Positions 1 to 6,706 of a stretch of DNA of 13,085 nucleotides are shown piece by piece. The notes under the pieces are model-generated. The model did not search any database. It saw only the letters and a program-made list of their open reading frames with translations, and was not told the origin of the DNA. Both the position numbers and the translations under genes were made by a program. Where the stretch lies: NCBI GenBank assembly GCA_044224215.1, contig JBGAKX010000126.1, positions 1 to 13,085 on the forward strand, written 5' to 3'. Positions within the stretch are counted from its first letter, which is position 1; each line of letters begins with the position of its first letter. Source of the stretch: DAOMFM01 sp035429825. Its GTDB lineage: Bacteria; Acidobacteriota; Blastocatellia; UBA7656; JADIYM01.

Positions 1-195
1 GACCAGATCGCGCTCGACGTCGCGATCGCAAAGCTCCCCCCGGGGTACCGAAAGATCTTTGTTCTGCACGACGTACAGGGATATGAGCACGAGGAGATTG
101 CAAAGCTGTGCGGCTGCAGTTCGGGCACGTCCAAGTCCCAGCTCCACAAGGCCCGGCTGCGCCTCAGAAAGCTCCTGCTCGAACGGGTCGCCTGA
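1..195 (+). CDS. ECF sigma-70 family RNA polymerase sigma factor, C-terminal part (5' end outside window)
   Basis: Frame 1 is open from the window edge to a TGA at 193-195 and encodes 64 residues. They form a typical sigma region 4: an LPPGYRKIFVLHDVQGY helix is followed by the helix-turn-helix stretch HEEIAKLCGCSSGTSKSQLH and a basic KARLRLRKLL tail. In this family that domain binds the -35 element and the RNA polymerase beta flap. The sequence pattern is that of RpoE-like ECF factors. Region 2 and the start lie upstream of the window. A strong terminator follows 23 bases after the stop, so this gene ends its transcript and is probably not co-transcribed with the second sigma gene at 348. 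No anti-sigma gene directly follows it. Family assignment is firm; the regulon and partner are unknown. Confidence 0.93.
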   Translation, partial: DQIALDVAIAKLPPGYRKIFVLHDVQGYEHEEIAKLCGCSSGTSKSQLHKARLRLRKLLLERVA

Positions 196-218
196 GTCGC
201 GCCTCCAATCTGAAACTC

Positions 219-258
219 GAACGCCCCGGGGTCCCGCGACCTCGGGGCGTTCCGTTTT
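219..258 (+). terminator. Intrinsic terminator after the first sigma factor gene
   Basis: The arms GAACGCCCCGGGG (219-231) and CCTCGGGGCGTTC (240-252) pair over 13 base pairs with a single G:T wobble and an 8-base loop. They are followed by CGTTTTCT with a run of four T. The hairpin is very GC-rich and sits 23 bases after the stop codon of the partial sigma gene. It separates that gene from the following sigma gene. Confidence 0.85.
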
Positions 259-271
259 CTGGACCCGGCAT

Positions 272-300
272 TTGTTCGCCGGACGCCGCGCAAGTACTAT
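272..300 (+). promoter_or_regulatory. Possible housekeeping-type promoter for the sigma/ZAS/CHAT/S8 block
   Basis: TTGTTC (272-277) and TACTAT (295-300) are separated by 17 bases. They match the sigma-70 consensus at three and four of six positions. The predicted start near base 307 lies just upstream of the AGGAG ribosome-binding site at 335-339 that serves the TTG start at 348. The site is downstream of the terminator at 219-258, where a promoter for the next gene is expected. The match is modest and may be chance. Confidence 0.35.
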
Positions 301-347
301 TTGTGTCTGTCGTTACTCTCATTGAACCTGCGCCAGGAGAACGCCTC

Positions 348-950
348 TTGCGGAGAGCCGCCGAGAAGTCGCTCGCACAACTCGACGACCACGAGCTTGC
401 CGCCCGATGCCTGAACGGCGAGGAGGAGGCGTGGGAAGCGCTCGTCTTCAGGTACCAGCGCCTGGTCTATTCGATTGCCCTGAGGCATGGCTTTCAGGAG
501 GACGCGGCCTCGGACGTGTTCCAGTCCGTGTGGATGCGCCTGCTCGAGCATCTGCCGGCGCTCAACGACCGCTCAAAGCTCGCAAGCTGGCTGATTACGA
601 CCGCCACGCGCGAGTGCTGGCGCGTGTCGCACAAACATCGGCGCGAGGCGCCGATCGGCGAAGGGGGCGAGGAGGAGTTGCCGGCGCGCCCCGAGGTCGT
701 CGACCATCGGCCGCTCGCCGAGGAAGAGCAGCTTCAACTCGAGCAGCAGCAACAGTTGCGGCAGGCTGTCGGCGCGCTGCCGGATCGATGCCGCAACCTG
801 GTCGAGCTTCTCTACTACGCCGAGGATCGGCCGTCGTACGACGAAATCTCGCGCCGGCTAGAGATTCCCGTGCCGAGTATCGGACCAACCCGCGCGCGAT
901 GTCTCGCCAAGCTCAAGAAGCTGCTCGAGGACACCGGCCACACCCGCTAA
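348..950 (+). CDS. ECF sigma-70 family RNA polymerase sigma factor
   Basis: The protein has 200 residues if the TTG at 348 is the start. Region 2 lies at about residues 27-98 (EEAWEALVFRYQRLVYSIA, then DVFQSVWMRL and the WLITTATRECWRVSHKHRR segment). It is followed by an acidic, Gln-rich linker with a QLEQQQQL stretch. Region 4 is at about 138-195 (GALPDRCRNLVELLYY, then the helix-turn-helix ending VPSIGPTRARCLAKLKKLL). Region 2 recognises the -10 element and region 4 the -35 element. I chose TTG 348 because AGGAG (335-339) lies eight bases upstream and the conserved sequence begins soon after. The frame stays open upstream and a GTG at 303 is an alternative, but it lacks a ribosome-binding site and would precede the predicted transcript start. 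The gene is first in a four-gene co-directional set, and the next gene encodes a probable anti-sigma factor. Confidence 0.92.
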   Translation: MRRAAEKSLAQLDDHELAARCLNGEEEAWEALVFRYQRLVYSIALRHGFQEDAASDVFQSVWMRLLEHLPALNDRSKLASWLITTATRECWRVSHKHRREAPIGEGGEEELPARPEVVDHRPLAEEEQLQLEQQQQLRQAVGALPDRCRNLVELLYYAEDRPSYDEISRRLEIPVPSIGPTRARCLAKLKKLLEDTGHTR

Positions 951-973
951 GCCGTTCAATCGAAATGCCTTGT

Positions 974-1010
974 TTGCAATGTATTTTTTTCGCTCGCCGG
1001 TCGTCTATTA
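974..1010 (+). promoter_or_regulatory. AT-rich leader between sigma gene and anti-sigma gene (possible internal promoter)
   Basis: The 94-base gap between the sigma and ZAS genes contains an unusually AT-rich patch with TTGCAA (974-979), a seven-T run (984-990) and CGTCTATTA (1002-1010). CGTC-like -10 elements are common at ECF-controlled promoters, so this could be an internal promoter, possibly autoregulated. No convincing -35 element sits at the right distance. No GC-rich stem precedes the T run, so it is not a clear terminator. Weak assignment. Confidence 0.2.
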
Positions 1011-1044
1011 GCTCGCGGAAATCGTAGTCAGGAGTCGGTCCTTC

Positions 1045-1686
1045 ATGTCCTGCCCCACATTCGAAAATCTCATAGAATTCGCCGACAACGAGTCGCCGTC
1101 GGCCGAGAAGCTCGCAGTCGCCGATCACGTTGGCCTCTGTAACGCGTGTCAGACCACGCTGGCCTGGTATCGCGGGATCGTCGAGACGGCACGGCACGAC
1201 ACGTCGTTCGACCCGCCGGTGTGGGAGACGCGCCGCGCGGTCGGACTGTTCGCCGATGCGCGTGACGCGGCCGCCCGTCGCGGCATCCGTGGGCTCATAT
1301 CGCGGCTCGTCGGGTCGCTCGTGTTCGACAGCAACGCGGCGATGGCGACCGACATGGTGCCCGCGCGCAGTTCGGCCGCGACGGCTACGCGCCAGCTCCT
1401 CTACCAGGCCGATCCGTACGACATCGATCTTCTGATCTCGGGCGAGCTGGGAGCGCAGGACGTGGTGGTGACGGGCCAGGTGCTCGCGTCCGACGTCGAC
1501 GCGTTCGAGGGCGTCGCCGGCCTGACCGTCGAGCTCGAGCGCGACGGCCGCATCGTCGGCACGATCGAGACGTCCGAGTTTGGCGAGTTCACGCTCGGCG
1601 GCGTCGCGCCCGGGTCGTATACGCTGCGGCTGGCAGGCAGCAGCCGCGAGATCGTTCTCCCAGACGCGTCGATCACGCTCGAGTAA
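1045..1686 (+). CDS. Probable ZAS-type anti-sigma factor with C-terminal carboxypeptidase-regulatory-like domain
   Basis: This 213-residue protein begins with a zinc-binding anti-sigma signature: Cys3, then His28-x3-Cys32-x2-Cys35 (HVGLCNAC). In the ZAS family this motif holds a zinc and the domain occludes the cognate sigma factor. The middle (about 45-138) has no hydrophobic stretch long enough for a membrane helix, so the protein is probably cytosolic, unlike the many membrane-anchored anti-sigma factors. Residues about 139-213 (VVVTGQVL, VELERDG, GEFTLGGVAPGSYTLRL) resemble the carboxypeptidase-regulatory/SdrD-B beta-sandwich fold. The start has AGGAG at 1030-1034. It lies between the ECF sigma gene and the TPR-CHAT gene, with only four bases to the latter, which suggests coupled translation. 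The anti-sigma role is inferred from the motif and position. Which ligand or partner the C-terminal domain senses is unknown. Confidence 0.8.
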   Translation: MSCPTFENLIEFADNESPSAEKLAVADHVGLCNACQTTLAWYRGIVETARHDTSFDPPVWETRRAVGLFADARDAAARRGIRGLISRLVGSLVFDSNAAMATDMVPARSSAATATRQLLYQADPYDIDLLISGELGAQDVVVTGQVLASDVDAFEGVAGLTVELERDGRIVGTIETSEFGEFTLGGVAPGSYTLRLAGSSREIVLPDASITLE

Positions 1687-1690
1687 CGGC

Positions 1691-4558
1691 ATGCAGTCCG
1701 CATTGCCCACGCGCCGGCTCGTGCGACAGCTCACCGGAGCCGCCGACCTCGACGGGTTTCTTGCCGCGAATCGCCATCGGTTCGATACGGCGACCGTCAT
1801 CGAGCTGAAGGACGAGGTCGACCGGCTGGTGAAGGTCGATCTCACCCAGGCCGAACCTCTTGCGCTTGCGACGCGCAAGCTCGCACGCGTTCTGAAGGAC
1901 CCTGTCAGCATCGGGTTCGGCGACGCAGCCGTCGCGCAGGTTCATCACTACTCGGGGCGGCTGAACCAGGCAGAACCGCTGTACATGTCCGCAATCGACC
2001 GGCTCAGGTTGAATGGTCGGACGACCGACGCCGCTGCGCTCGAACGCCAGCTGGTCGGTCTGTTCCACCGTCAGGGCCGCGCGGACGATGCGCTCGCGCT
2101 TGCGCGCAAGGCTCGCCGGACGCTCGCGCGCGCGGGCGAGCACGCGCTCGTGGCGCAGCTCGAGAACAACGTCGGAACGGTCTACTACTACACGCTTGGG
2201 GAGTTTCGGACGGCCCTCAGATATTTCGATCGCGCACGCGCGATCTTTGATCGGCTCGGCGACGTGGCGTCGCTTGCCGTCGTCGACTTCAACCGGGCGA
2301 ACGTGCTGCTCGAGCTCGACCGTCCGCACGAGGCCGCCGAGCTGTACCTGTCGGCCGAGCGCATGAATCTCGCCGAGGGCCGAGCGGTCTTTGCCAGCCA
2401 GTGCTCGTACGAACTTGCGTTCACGCTCGCGTCGCTCGGACGCTACGGCGAGGCGCTCAAGCGCTTCTACTCCTCCCGCGAGCGGCTTGCGGAACTCGGC
2501 GACGGGGTGCTCGCGGCGTGGGCCGCGCTCTACCTGTCGGAGCTTCACTTCCGGCTGAACACGATCGATGAGGCGGCGCTGCTGGCCACCGAGGCCGGCG
2601 ACGAGTTTTCGGCGATGCCGCACCACGGCGTGGAAGCCGCGCGCACCCGTGTCGTGCGCGCACGGGTCATGGCACGCAAGGGCGATCACGCCGGCGCCGA
2701 GTCGGAGCTTTCGCGCGCCGAGCGTGTCTTTGCGCGACACAGTCTGCCGGTCCTTGCGGCCGATGCGCGGCTCGCGCGCGCCGAAGTTGCCCTGGATCGC
2801 GGCAATCCGAAGCGTGCGGCCAAGCTCGCGAGCGAAGCGCGCAGCGTGTTTGCGTCGCAGCGTCTCGGCACGCGCGGCGCGCACGCGTGTCTCGTGGAGG
2901 CGCAGGCGCTCCACGCCAGCGGCGACGCGAATGCCGCGCTCGCGCTCGCGCGCAAGGCGCGCCGGGCCGCTGAGCGCGCGAGTGATCCGTGGCTTGCCGT
3001 TCGCGTTGCGTGGCTCGTCGGATCGCTCGAACTGGCACGAGGACGACACGATGCGGGCGTCGCGAGTCTCGAGCGCGCAGTCGACGGGATCGAGCGGTTG
3101 CGTGTCCGGTTGCGCCCGGGCGAGGCGCGCACGGGATTCCTTGCGGACAAGCTCGCACCGTACGAGCAGCTCGTCGCGATCAATCTCGAGCGAGGCGACG
3201 CGGACGGGCTGCGCAAGGCGTTTCGCTATGTCGAGATGGCCAAGTCGCGGTCGCTCGCCGACCTGATGGCGCATCACGTGGCCGGTGTTCGCCCTCCCGG
3301 CGTTCCGACGGCCGAGGCACGGTTGCGCGACCAGCTCGCACGACGGCTCGAGGAGCTCAGCTGGTACTCGTCGCGCATCGCAAACCAGGCCGAGAAGGGC
3401 GGCCAGCGAAACACGCGCCTCGACGCGCACCTGCGAACGGAGCTTGCGCGATGCGAGCGCGAGCTCGAGAGCGCATTCCGCCGGCTCGAAGTCGAGGACG
3501 CGGGCTTTGCGGAGCTCATCTCCGCCGAACCCACCGAGATCGACGACCTCGCCGCCGGTCTCGAGACGGACGAGGCAGCCATCGAGTTCTTTGTGACCGG
3601 AGACCAGATCGCCGCCTTTGTCGTCACGCCCGATGGTTCGCGTGCCTACAACGCGCTGGCGGACCGACGTTCGGTCGAGGCGCACGTCACCGGGCTGCGG
3701 TACCAGCTCGAGAAGTTCGCACTCGGCGCACGGTATGCGAGCGCGCACCGCGACGCGCTCCGCCGGTGTGTCGACAACCATCTGTCCGCGCTGTACGGCG
3801 CGCTGATTGCGCCGCTTGCCGGCGAAATCGAGGGCCGCCGGTTGCTGATCGTGCCGCACGGGCTGCTCCACTATGTGCCGATGCACGCACTGAAGGCGCC
3901 CAATGGCAGGTACGTCGTCGAGCTTCACGAGGTCTCGTATGCGCCGAGTGCGACGGTGCACCGTCTGTGCCGCGGGCGCAGCGAGCCGACGACGCGCGCG
4001 ACGTCCATGCTCGCGGTCGGCCTCGACGACGCGATGGCGCCGCACATCGTCGACGAGCTGAAGTCGCTCGAGGGACTGTTCCCCGAGGTGGTGATGCTCG
4101 CGGGACAGGACGCGCGCAAGCAGCAGTTTCTCGAGCTCGCGCCGCAGAGCAAGATCCTGCACCTCGCGACACACGGGAGTTTCCGGCACGACAACCCGAT
4201 GTTCTCGTCGGTTCGGATGGCGGACGGTCCCCTCAACTTCTACGACGTGTTCGACATGTCGCTCGACGCGGATCTCGTCACGCTGTCGGCGTGCAACACC
4301 GGGATGAACAGGTTGTCGCCCGGCGACGAGTTGAACGGGCTTATGCGCGGCTTTCTGTACGCCGGCGCTCCGTCGCTCGTCGTTTCGCTGTGGGCGGTCA
4401 ACGACCGCTCGACCGCCGACCTGATGGAAACGTTCTACGGCCAGCTTCAGGCTGGCGCCGACAAGCGCGCGGCGCTTCGCGCGGCCGAGCTCGAATCGCT
4501 CGATCGGTACGGCCACCCCTACTACTGGGCTCCATTCGTGTTGATGGGGAGACCCTAG
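1691..4558 (+). CDS. TPR repeat protein with C-terminal CHAT (caspase-like) peptidase domain
   Basis: The 955-residue protein starts at ATG 1691, four bases after the anti-sigma stop. The frame is open further upstream, but that part overlaps the anti-sigma gene and has no family resemblance. Residues about 75-500 are helical, Ala/Leu/Arg-rich repeats of TPR type (for example NNVGTVYYYTLGEFRTALRY and the RYGEALKRF segment). The C-terminal 300 residues are a CHAT domain: LLIVPHGLLHYVPMHAL near 718-734, HLATHG with the probable catalytic His828, LSACNTG with the probable nucleophile Cys868, then GFLYAGAPSLVVSLWAVND and YYWAPFVLMG at the end. Both dyad residues are present, so activity is plausible. 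CHAT proteins are clan CD cysteine peptidases related to caspases and separase, and TPR-CHAT proteins act as sensor-activated proteases in several systems. No signal peptide is seen, so the protein is cytosolic. The neighbouring sigma/anti-sigma pair suggests a regulatory substrate, which is inference. Confidence 0.93.
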   Translation: MQSALPTRRLVRQLTGAADLDGFLAANRHRFDTATVIELKDEVDRLVKVDLTQAEPLALATRKLARVLKDPVSIGFGDAAVAQVHHYSGRLNQAEPLYMSAIDRLRLNGRTTDAAALERQLVGLFHRQGRADDALALARKARRTLARAGEHALVAQLENNVGTVYYYTLGEFRTALRYFDRARAIFDRLGDVASLAVVDFNRANVLLELDRPHEAAELYLSAERMNLAEGRAVFASQCSYELAFTLASLGRYGEALKRFYSSRERLAELGDGVLAAWAALYLSELHFRLNTIDEAALLATEAGDEFSAMPHHGVEAARTRVVRARVMARKGDHAGAESELSRAERVFARHSLPVLAADARLARAEVALDRGNPKRAAKLASEARSVFASQRLGTRGAHACLVEAQALHASGDANAALALARKARRAAERASDPWLAVRVAWLVGSLELARGRHDAGVASLERAVDGIERLRVRLRPGEARTGFLADKLAPYEQLVAINLERGDADGLRKAFRYVEMAKSRSLADLMAHHVAGVRPPGVPTAEARLRDQLARRLEELSWYSSRIANQAEKGGQRNTRLDAHLRTELARCERELESAFRRLEVEDAGFAELISAEPTEIDDLAAGLETDEAAIEFFVTGDQIAAFVVTPDGSRAYNALADRRSVEAHVTGLRYQLEKFALGARYASAHRDALRRCVDNHLSALYGALIAPLAGEIEGRRLLIVPHGLLHYVPMHALKAPNGRYVVELHEVSYAPSATVHRLCRGRSEPTTRATSMLAVGLDDAMAPHIVDELKSLEGLFPEVVMLAGQDARKQQFLELAPQSKILHLATHGSFRHDNPMFSSVRMADGPLNFYDVFDMSLDADLVTLSACNTGMNRLSPGDELNGLMRGFLYAGAPSLVVSLWAVNDRSTADLMETFYGQLQAGADKRAALRAAELESLDRYGHPYYWAPFVLMGRP

Positions 4559-4590
4559 AGTCCGTTCCCATGATAGGATTGAGGATTGTC

Positions 4591-6663
4591 ATGAGAAGAG
4601 CATTTGCCATTGCCGCGATCTTCTGGCTCGTCGTGGCGGGTCTGCGGGCGACACCCGCGCTTGCCGGTGGCGCCAACAAGAAACTCGTGCCCGGCGAGGC
4701 CATCGTCGTTCCCGCGGCTGGGATCACGATCGACACGATTGCAGCCGAGTACGGCGCGACGGTCGCCGACCAGGTCAATGGCACGTATCTTCTCAGGCTG
4801 CCGTCGGCGGCCGGCACGCCAGCGATCATCAAGGCGATGCGCACCGACCCCAATGTCGGCGCGGCGAGCGGCAACCTGTACGTAGCGAGTCCGGCGTCCA
4901 AGCGCGGTCGGCATTCGACACAGACGTTCCCGTTTGACGAGATCAGCAACCCGACGCTCGATCGATCGGGCTACGACACGCAGAACTTCGACCACGCCTT
5001 GCATCTGGACCAGATGGCGGGGGTTCGCCGTGGCGCCGGGGCTGTCGTTGCAGTCATCGACACCGGCGTCGATCTGACGCATCCGGATCTGGCCGGCCAC
5101 TTCACGACGGCGACCGACGGCTCGCTGATCGGCCTCGATCTGATCGACGGAGGGCTGCCGACGGACGAGATACAGGTGGGCAAGGATACGAGCGCGTTCG
5201 GCCACGGGACGTTCATCTCGGGGTTGATCCTCAAGGTGGCCCCCGAGGCCCGGATCATGCCGATTCGCGCGATGGGGCCCGACGGCGTCGCGACCTCGTT
5301 CGACATCGCGCGAGCGATCCAGTTCGCCGTCGAGAACGGCGCCGACGTCATCAACATGAGTTTTGGCGCGCCGGACAAGATCGACGGCATCGAGCACGAG
5401 CTCTCGGGAGCGCGCGACCACGCGGTGCTGCTGGCAGCCGCCGGCAACGACTTTACCGATCAGCAGAAGAACTACCCAGCCGACGAGAGCTTCGTCCTTG
5501 CGGTTGCGGCGGTCGACGACAACGGCGTCAAGGCCGCTTTCTCGAACTACGGTTCGTTGATCGATCTATGCGCTCCCGGTGTGAAGCTTGTCAGCACGTA
5601 TCCCGGTGGCAGGTACGGGGTCTGGTCGGGCACGTCGTTCGCGACGCCGCTCGCCGCCGGGACGGCCGCGATTCTCGCCGGAAAACAGAAGTCGAGTGGC
5701 AATTTCGATCCCGACTGTGTGTCGAACATCCTGCGCTCGACTGGCGGGCCGGTCGACGCGATGCCCCAGAACAGGGATTTTCGCGGCAAGATGGGCGTGC
5801 TCGTCGACGCGATTGCGGCGTTCAATAATCCGGGGTGCGGCGAAGTCTACAGCTATGTCGATCTGCAGCCGACCGACCCCAAGGACCGCAAATCGCGTGG
5901 CGAGGCAGAGCGCTCGTTCTCGTCTAATTCACAGGAGTTCGAGGTCAAGGTCCAGGGCCTGCGAGGTAATACCGAGTACGCGCTGCGTGTGACGGATACG
6001 GACGCCACCGTCTACACCGAGATGTTCCGAACCGAACACGACGGCGTCGCCGAGCTCAAGTATGAAAAGCACGTGGGTACGGGCGACAGCGGCGACCTGC
6101 CTGCCGATCTGGACCCCGTGACGCGGATCGACAAGATCGAGATTCTGCTCGCCAGCTCACCGGTGTTGTCCGGCACCTTCGCGACCGACGATGGCGGCGG
6201 CGGTGGTGGAGATGACGGCGGCGGCGATGACGGCGGCGGCGGTGGCGGTGGAGATGACGGCGGCGGCGACGGCGGAGGCGGTGGCGACGATGGGGGTGGC
6301 GACGACGGCGGTGGCGGCGGAGGTGGCGGCGGCGGCGTTGAAATGTCCGAGCGCGTCGATCTGACGGCGGTTGGATCCGACGCCGACGCGTCCGGCCGGG
6401 CCGAGTGGAAGGTTGAGGGCATGCACCAGCGGTTCGACGTCGAGTGCGAAGACCTGAACGCGTCAACAAGCTACGAGCTGTGGGTGGACGGTTCGATGAT
6501 CGGCATGATCGTGACGGATGAGGACGGCAAGGGCTCGATCTCGTTCGACAGCCAACCGGGGGGCGGCACGCTGCCGATACCACCGCAGATCGATCCCGTC
6601 AGCGGAATCTCGATGGTCGAGGTTCACCTGGCTGGCGAAGTGATCCTCAGCGGAACGTACTAG
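4591..6663 (+). CDS. Secreted S8 family serine peptidase (subtilase) with duplicated C-terminal domain
   Basis: The protein has 690 residues from ATG 4591, which follows GAGGA (4581-4585) by five bases. An in-frame ATG at 4570 has a poorer site. Residues 1-27 (RRAFAIAAIFWLVVAG, then ATPALAG) are a signal peptide. About 30-95 looks like an inhibitor-type propeptide. The catalytic domain shows Asp157 (VAVIDTGVD), His205 (GHGTFISG), oxyanion Asn286 (AAAGND) and Ser349 (GTSFATPLAAG), the complete S8 set. Residues 437-530 and 602-690 are two diverged copies of one domain, each ending LSGT plus an aromatic residue. They are joined by a 49-residue stretch (533-581) of only Gly and Asp. The fold of the repeated domain was not recognised. 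The gene lies 32 bases after the TPR-CHAT stop, probably in the same operon, and ends at a strong hairpin. It likely degrades or processes proteins outside the cytoplasm. A link to the CHAT protease is possible but unproven. Confidence 0.93.
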   Translation: MRRAFAIAAIFWLVVAGLRATPALAGGANKKLVPGEAIVVPAAGITIDTIAAEYGATVADQVNGTYLLRLPSAAGTPAIIKAMRTDPNVGAASGNLYVASPASKRGRHSTQTFPFDEISNPTLDRSGYDTQNFDHALHLDQMAGVRRGAGAVVAVIDTGVDLTHPDLAGHFTTATDGSLIGLDLIDGGLPTDEIQVGKDTSAFGHGTFISGLILKVAPEARIMPIRAMGPDGVATSFDIARAIQFAVENGADVINMSFGAPDKIDGIEHELSGARDHAVLLAAAGNDFTDQQKNYPADESFVLAVAAVDDNGVKAAFSNYGSLIDLCAPGVKLVSTYPGGRYGVWSGTSFATPLAAGTAAILAGKQKSSGNFDPDCVSNILRSTGGPVDAMPQNRDFRGKMGVLVDAIAAFNNPGCGEVYSYVDLQPTDPKDRKSRGEAERSFSSNSQEFEVKVQGLRGNTEYALRVTDTDATVYTEMFRTEHDGVAELKYEKHVGTGDSGDLPADLDPVTRIDKIEILLASSPVLSGTFATDDGGGGGGDDGGGDDGGGGGGGDDGGGDGGGGGDDGGGDDGGGGGGGGGGVEMSERVDLTAVGSDADASGRAEWKVEGMHQRFDVECEDLNASTSYELWVDGSMIGMIVTDEDGKGSISFDSQPGGGTLPIPPQIDPVSGISMVEVHLAGEVILSGTY
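6187..6333 (+). repeat. Low-complexity GGN/GAN codon tract encoding a Gly/Asp-only linker
   Basis: All 49 codons in this stretch are GGN (Gly) or GAY (Asp), in blocks of three to ten Gly separated by one or two Asp. It lies inside the S8 peptidase gene between the two copies of its C-terminal domain. The pattern lacks the GGxGxDxUx spacing of RTX calcium repeats, so I read it as a flexible acidic linker. The repeated GGCGGCGG-type DNA could expand or contract by slippage in steps of three without breaking the frame. Confidence 0.9.
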
Positions 6664-6706
6664 CTTGTCGCGCGGGCGCTCTTGCGTGCGCCCGCGCTCT
6701 GACAAG
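6664..6706. terminator. Bidirectional terminator between convergent genes
   Basis: A perfect 10-base-pair stem, GCGCGGGCGC (6670-6679) and GCGCCCGCGC (6688-6697), has an 8-base loop. It is extended by outer arms CTTGTC (6664-6669) and GACAAG (6701-6706), with a three-base bulge. The left arm begins on the base after the S8 peptidase stop, and the right arm ends on the base before the stop of the minus-strand gene. The hairpin fills the whole 43-base gap, so it probably ends both transcripts. The U tract is weak on both sides. Confidence 0.75.

Noticed and set aside
984..990. T7 run as an intrinsic terminator of the sigma gene
   Set aside because: No GC-rich hairpin lies directly upstream, so it is more likely part of an AT-rich promoter region.
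913..1911. A minus-strand open frame of 332 codons across the sigma/anti-sigma/CHAT junctions
   Set aside because: It crosses three supported plus-strand genes and the AT-rich gap, and its translation has low complexity with no family signature.
1673..4516. A 947-codon open frame on the minus strand antisense to the TPR-CHAT gene
   Set aside because: It is very Arg-rich, has no recognisable domain and mirrors the GC-rich codon pattern of the well-supported plus-strand gene. It is an antisense shadow.
2989..4590. Upstream extension of the S8 peptidase frame through the CHAT gene
   Set aside because: The extension is Arg/Ala-rich shadow sequence. A signal peptide, a ribosome-binding site and the family N terminus all begin at 4591.
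6187..6333. RTX-type calcium-binding repeats in the S8 peptidase
   Set aside because: The Gly/Asp tract lacks the nine-residue GGxGxDxUx period and has no hydrophobic position, so it is a linker rather than a beta-roll.
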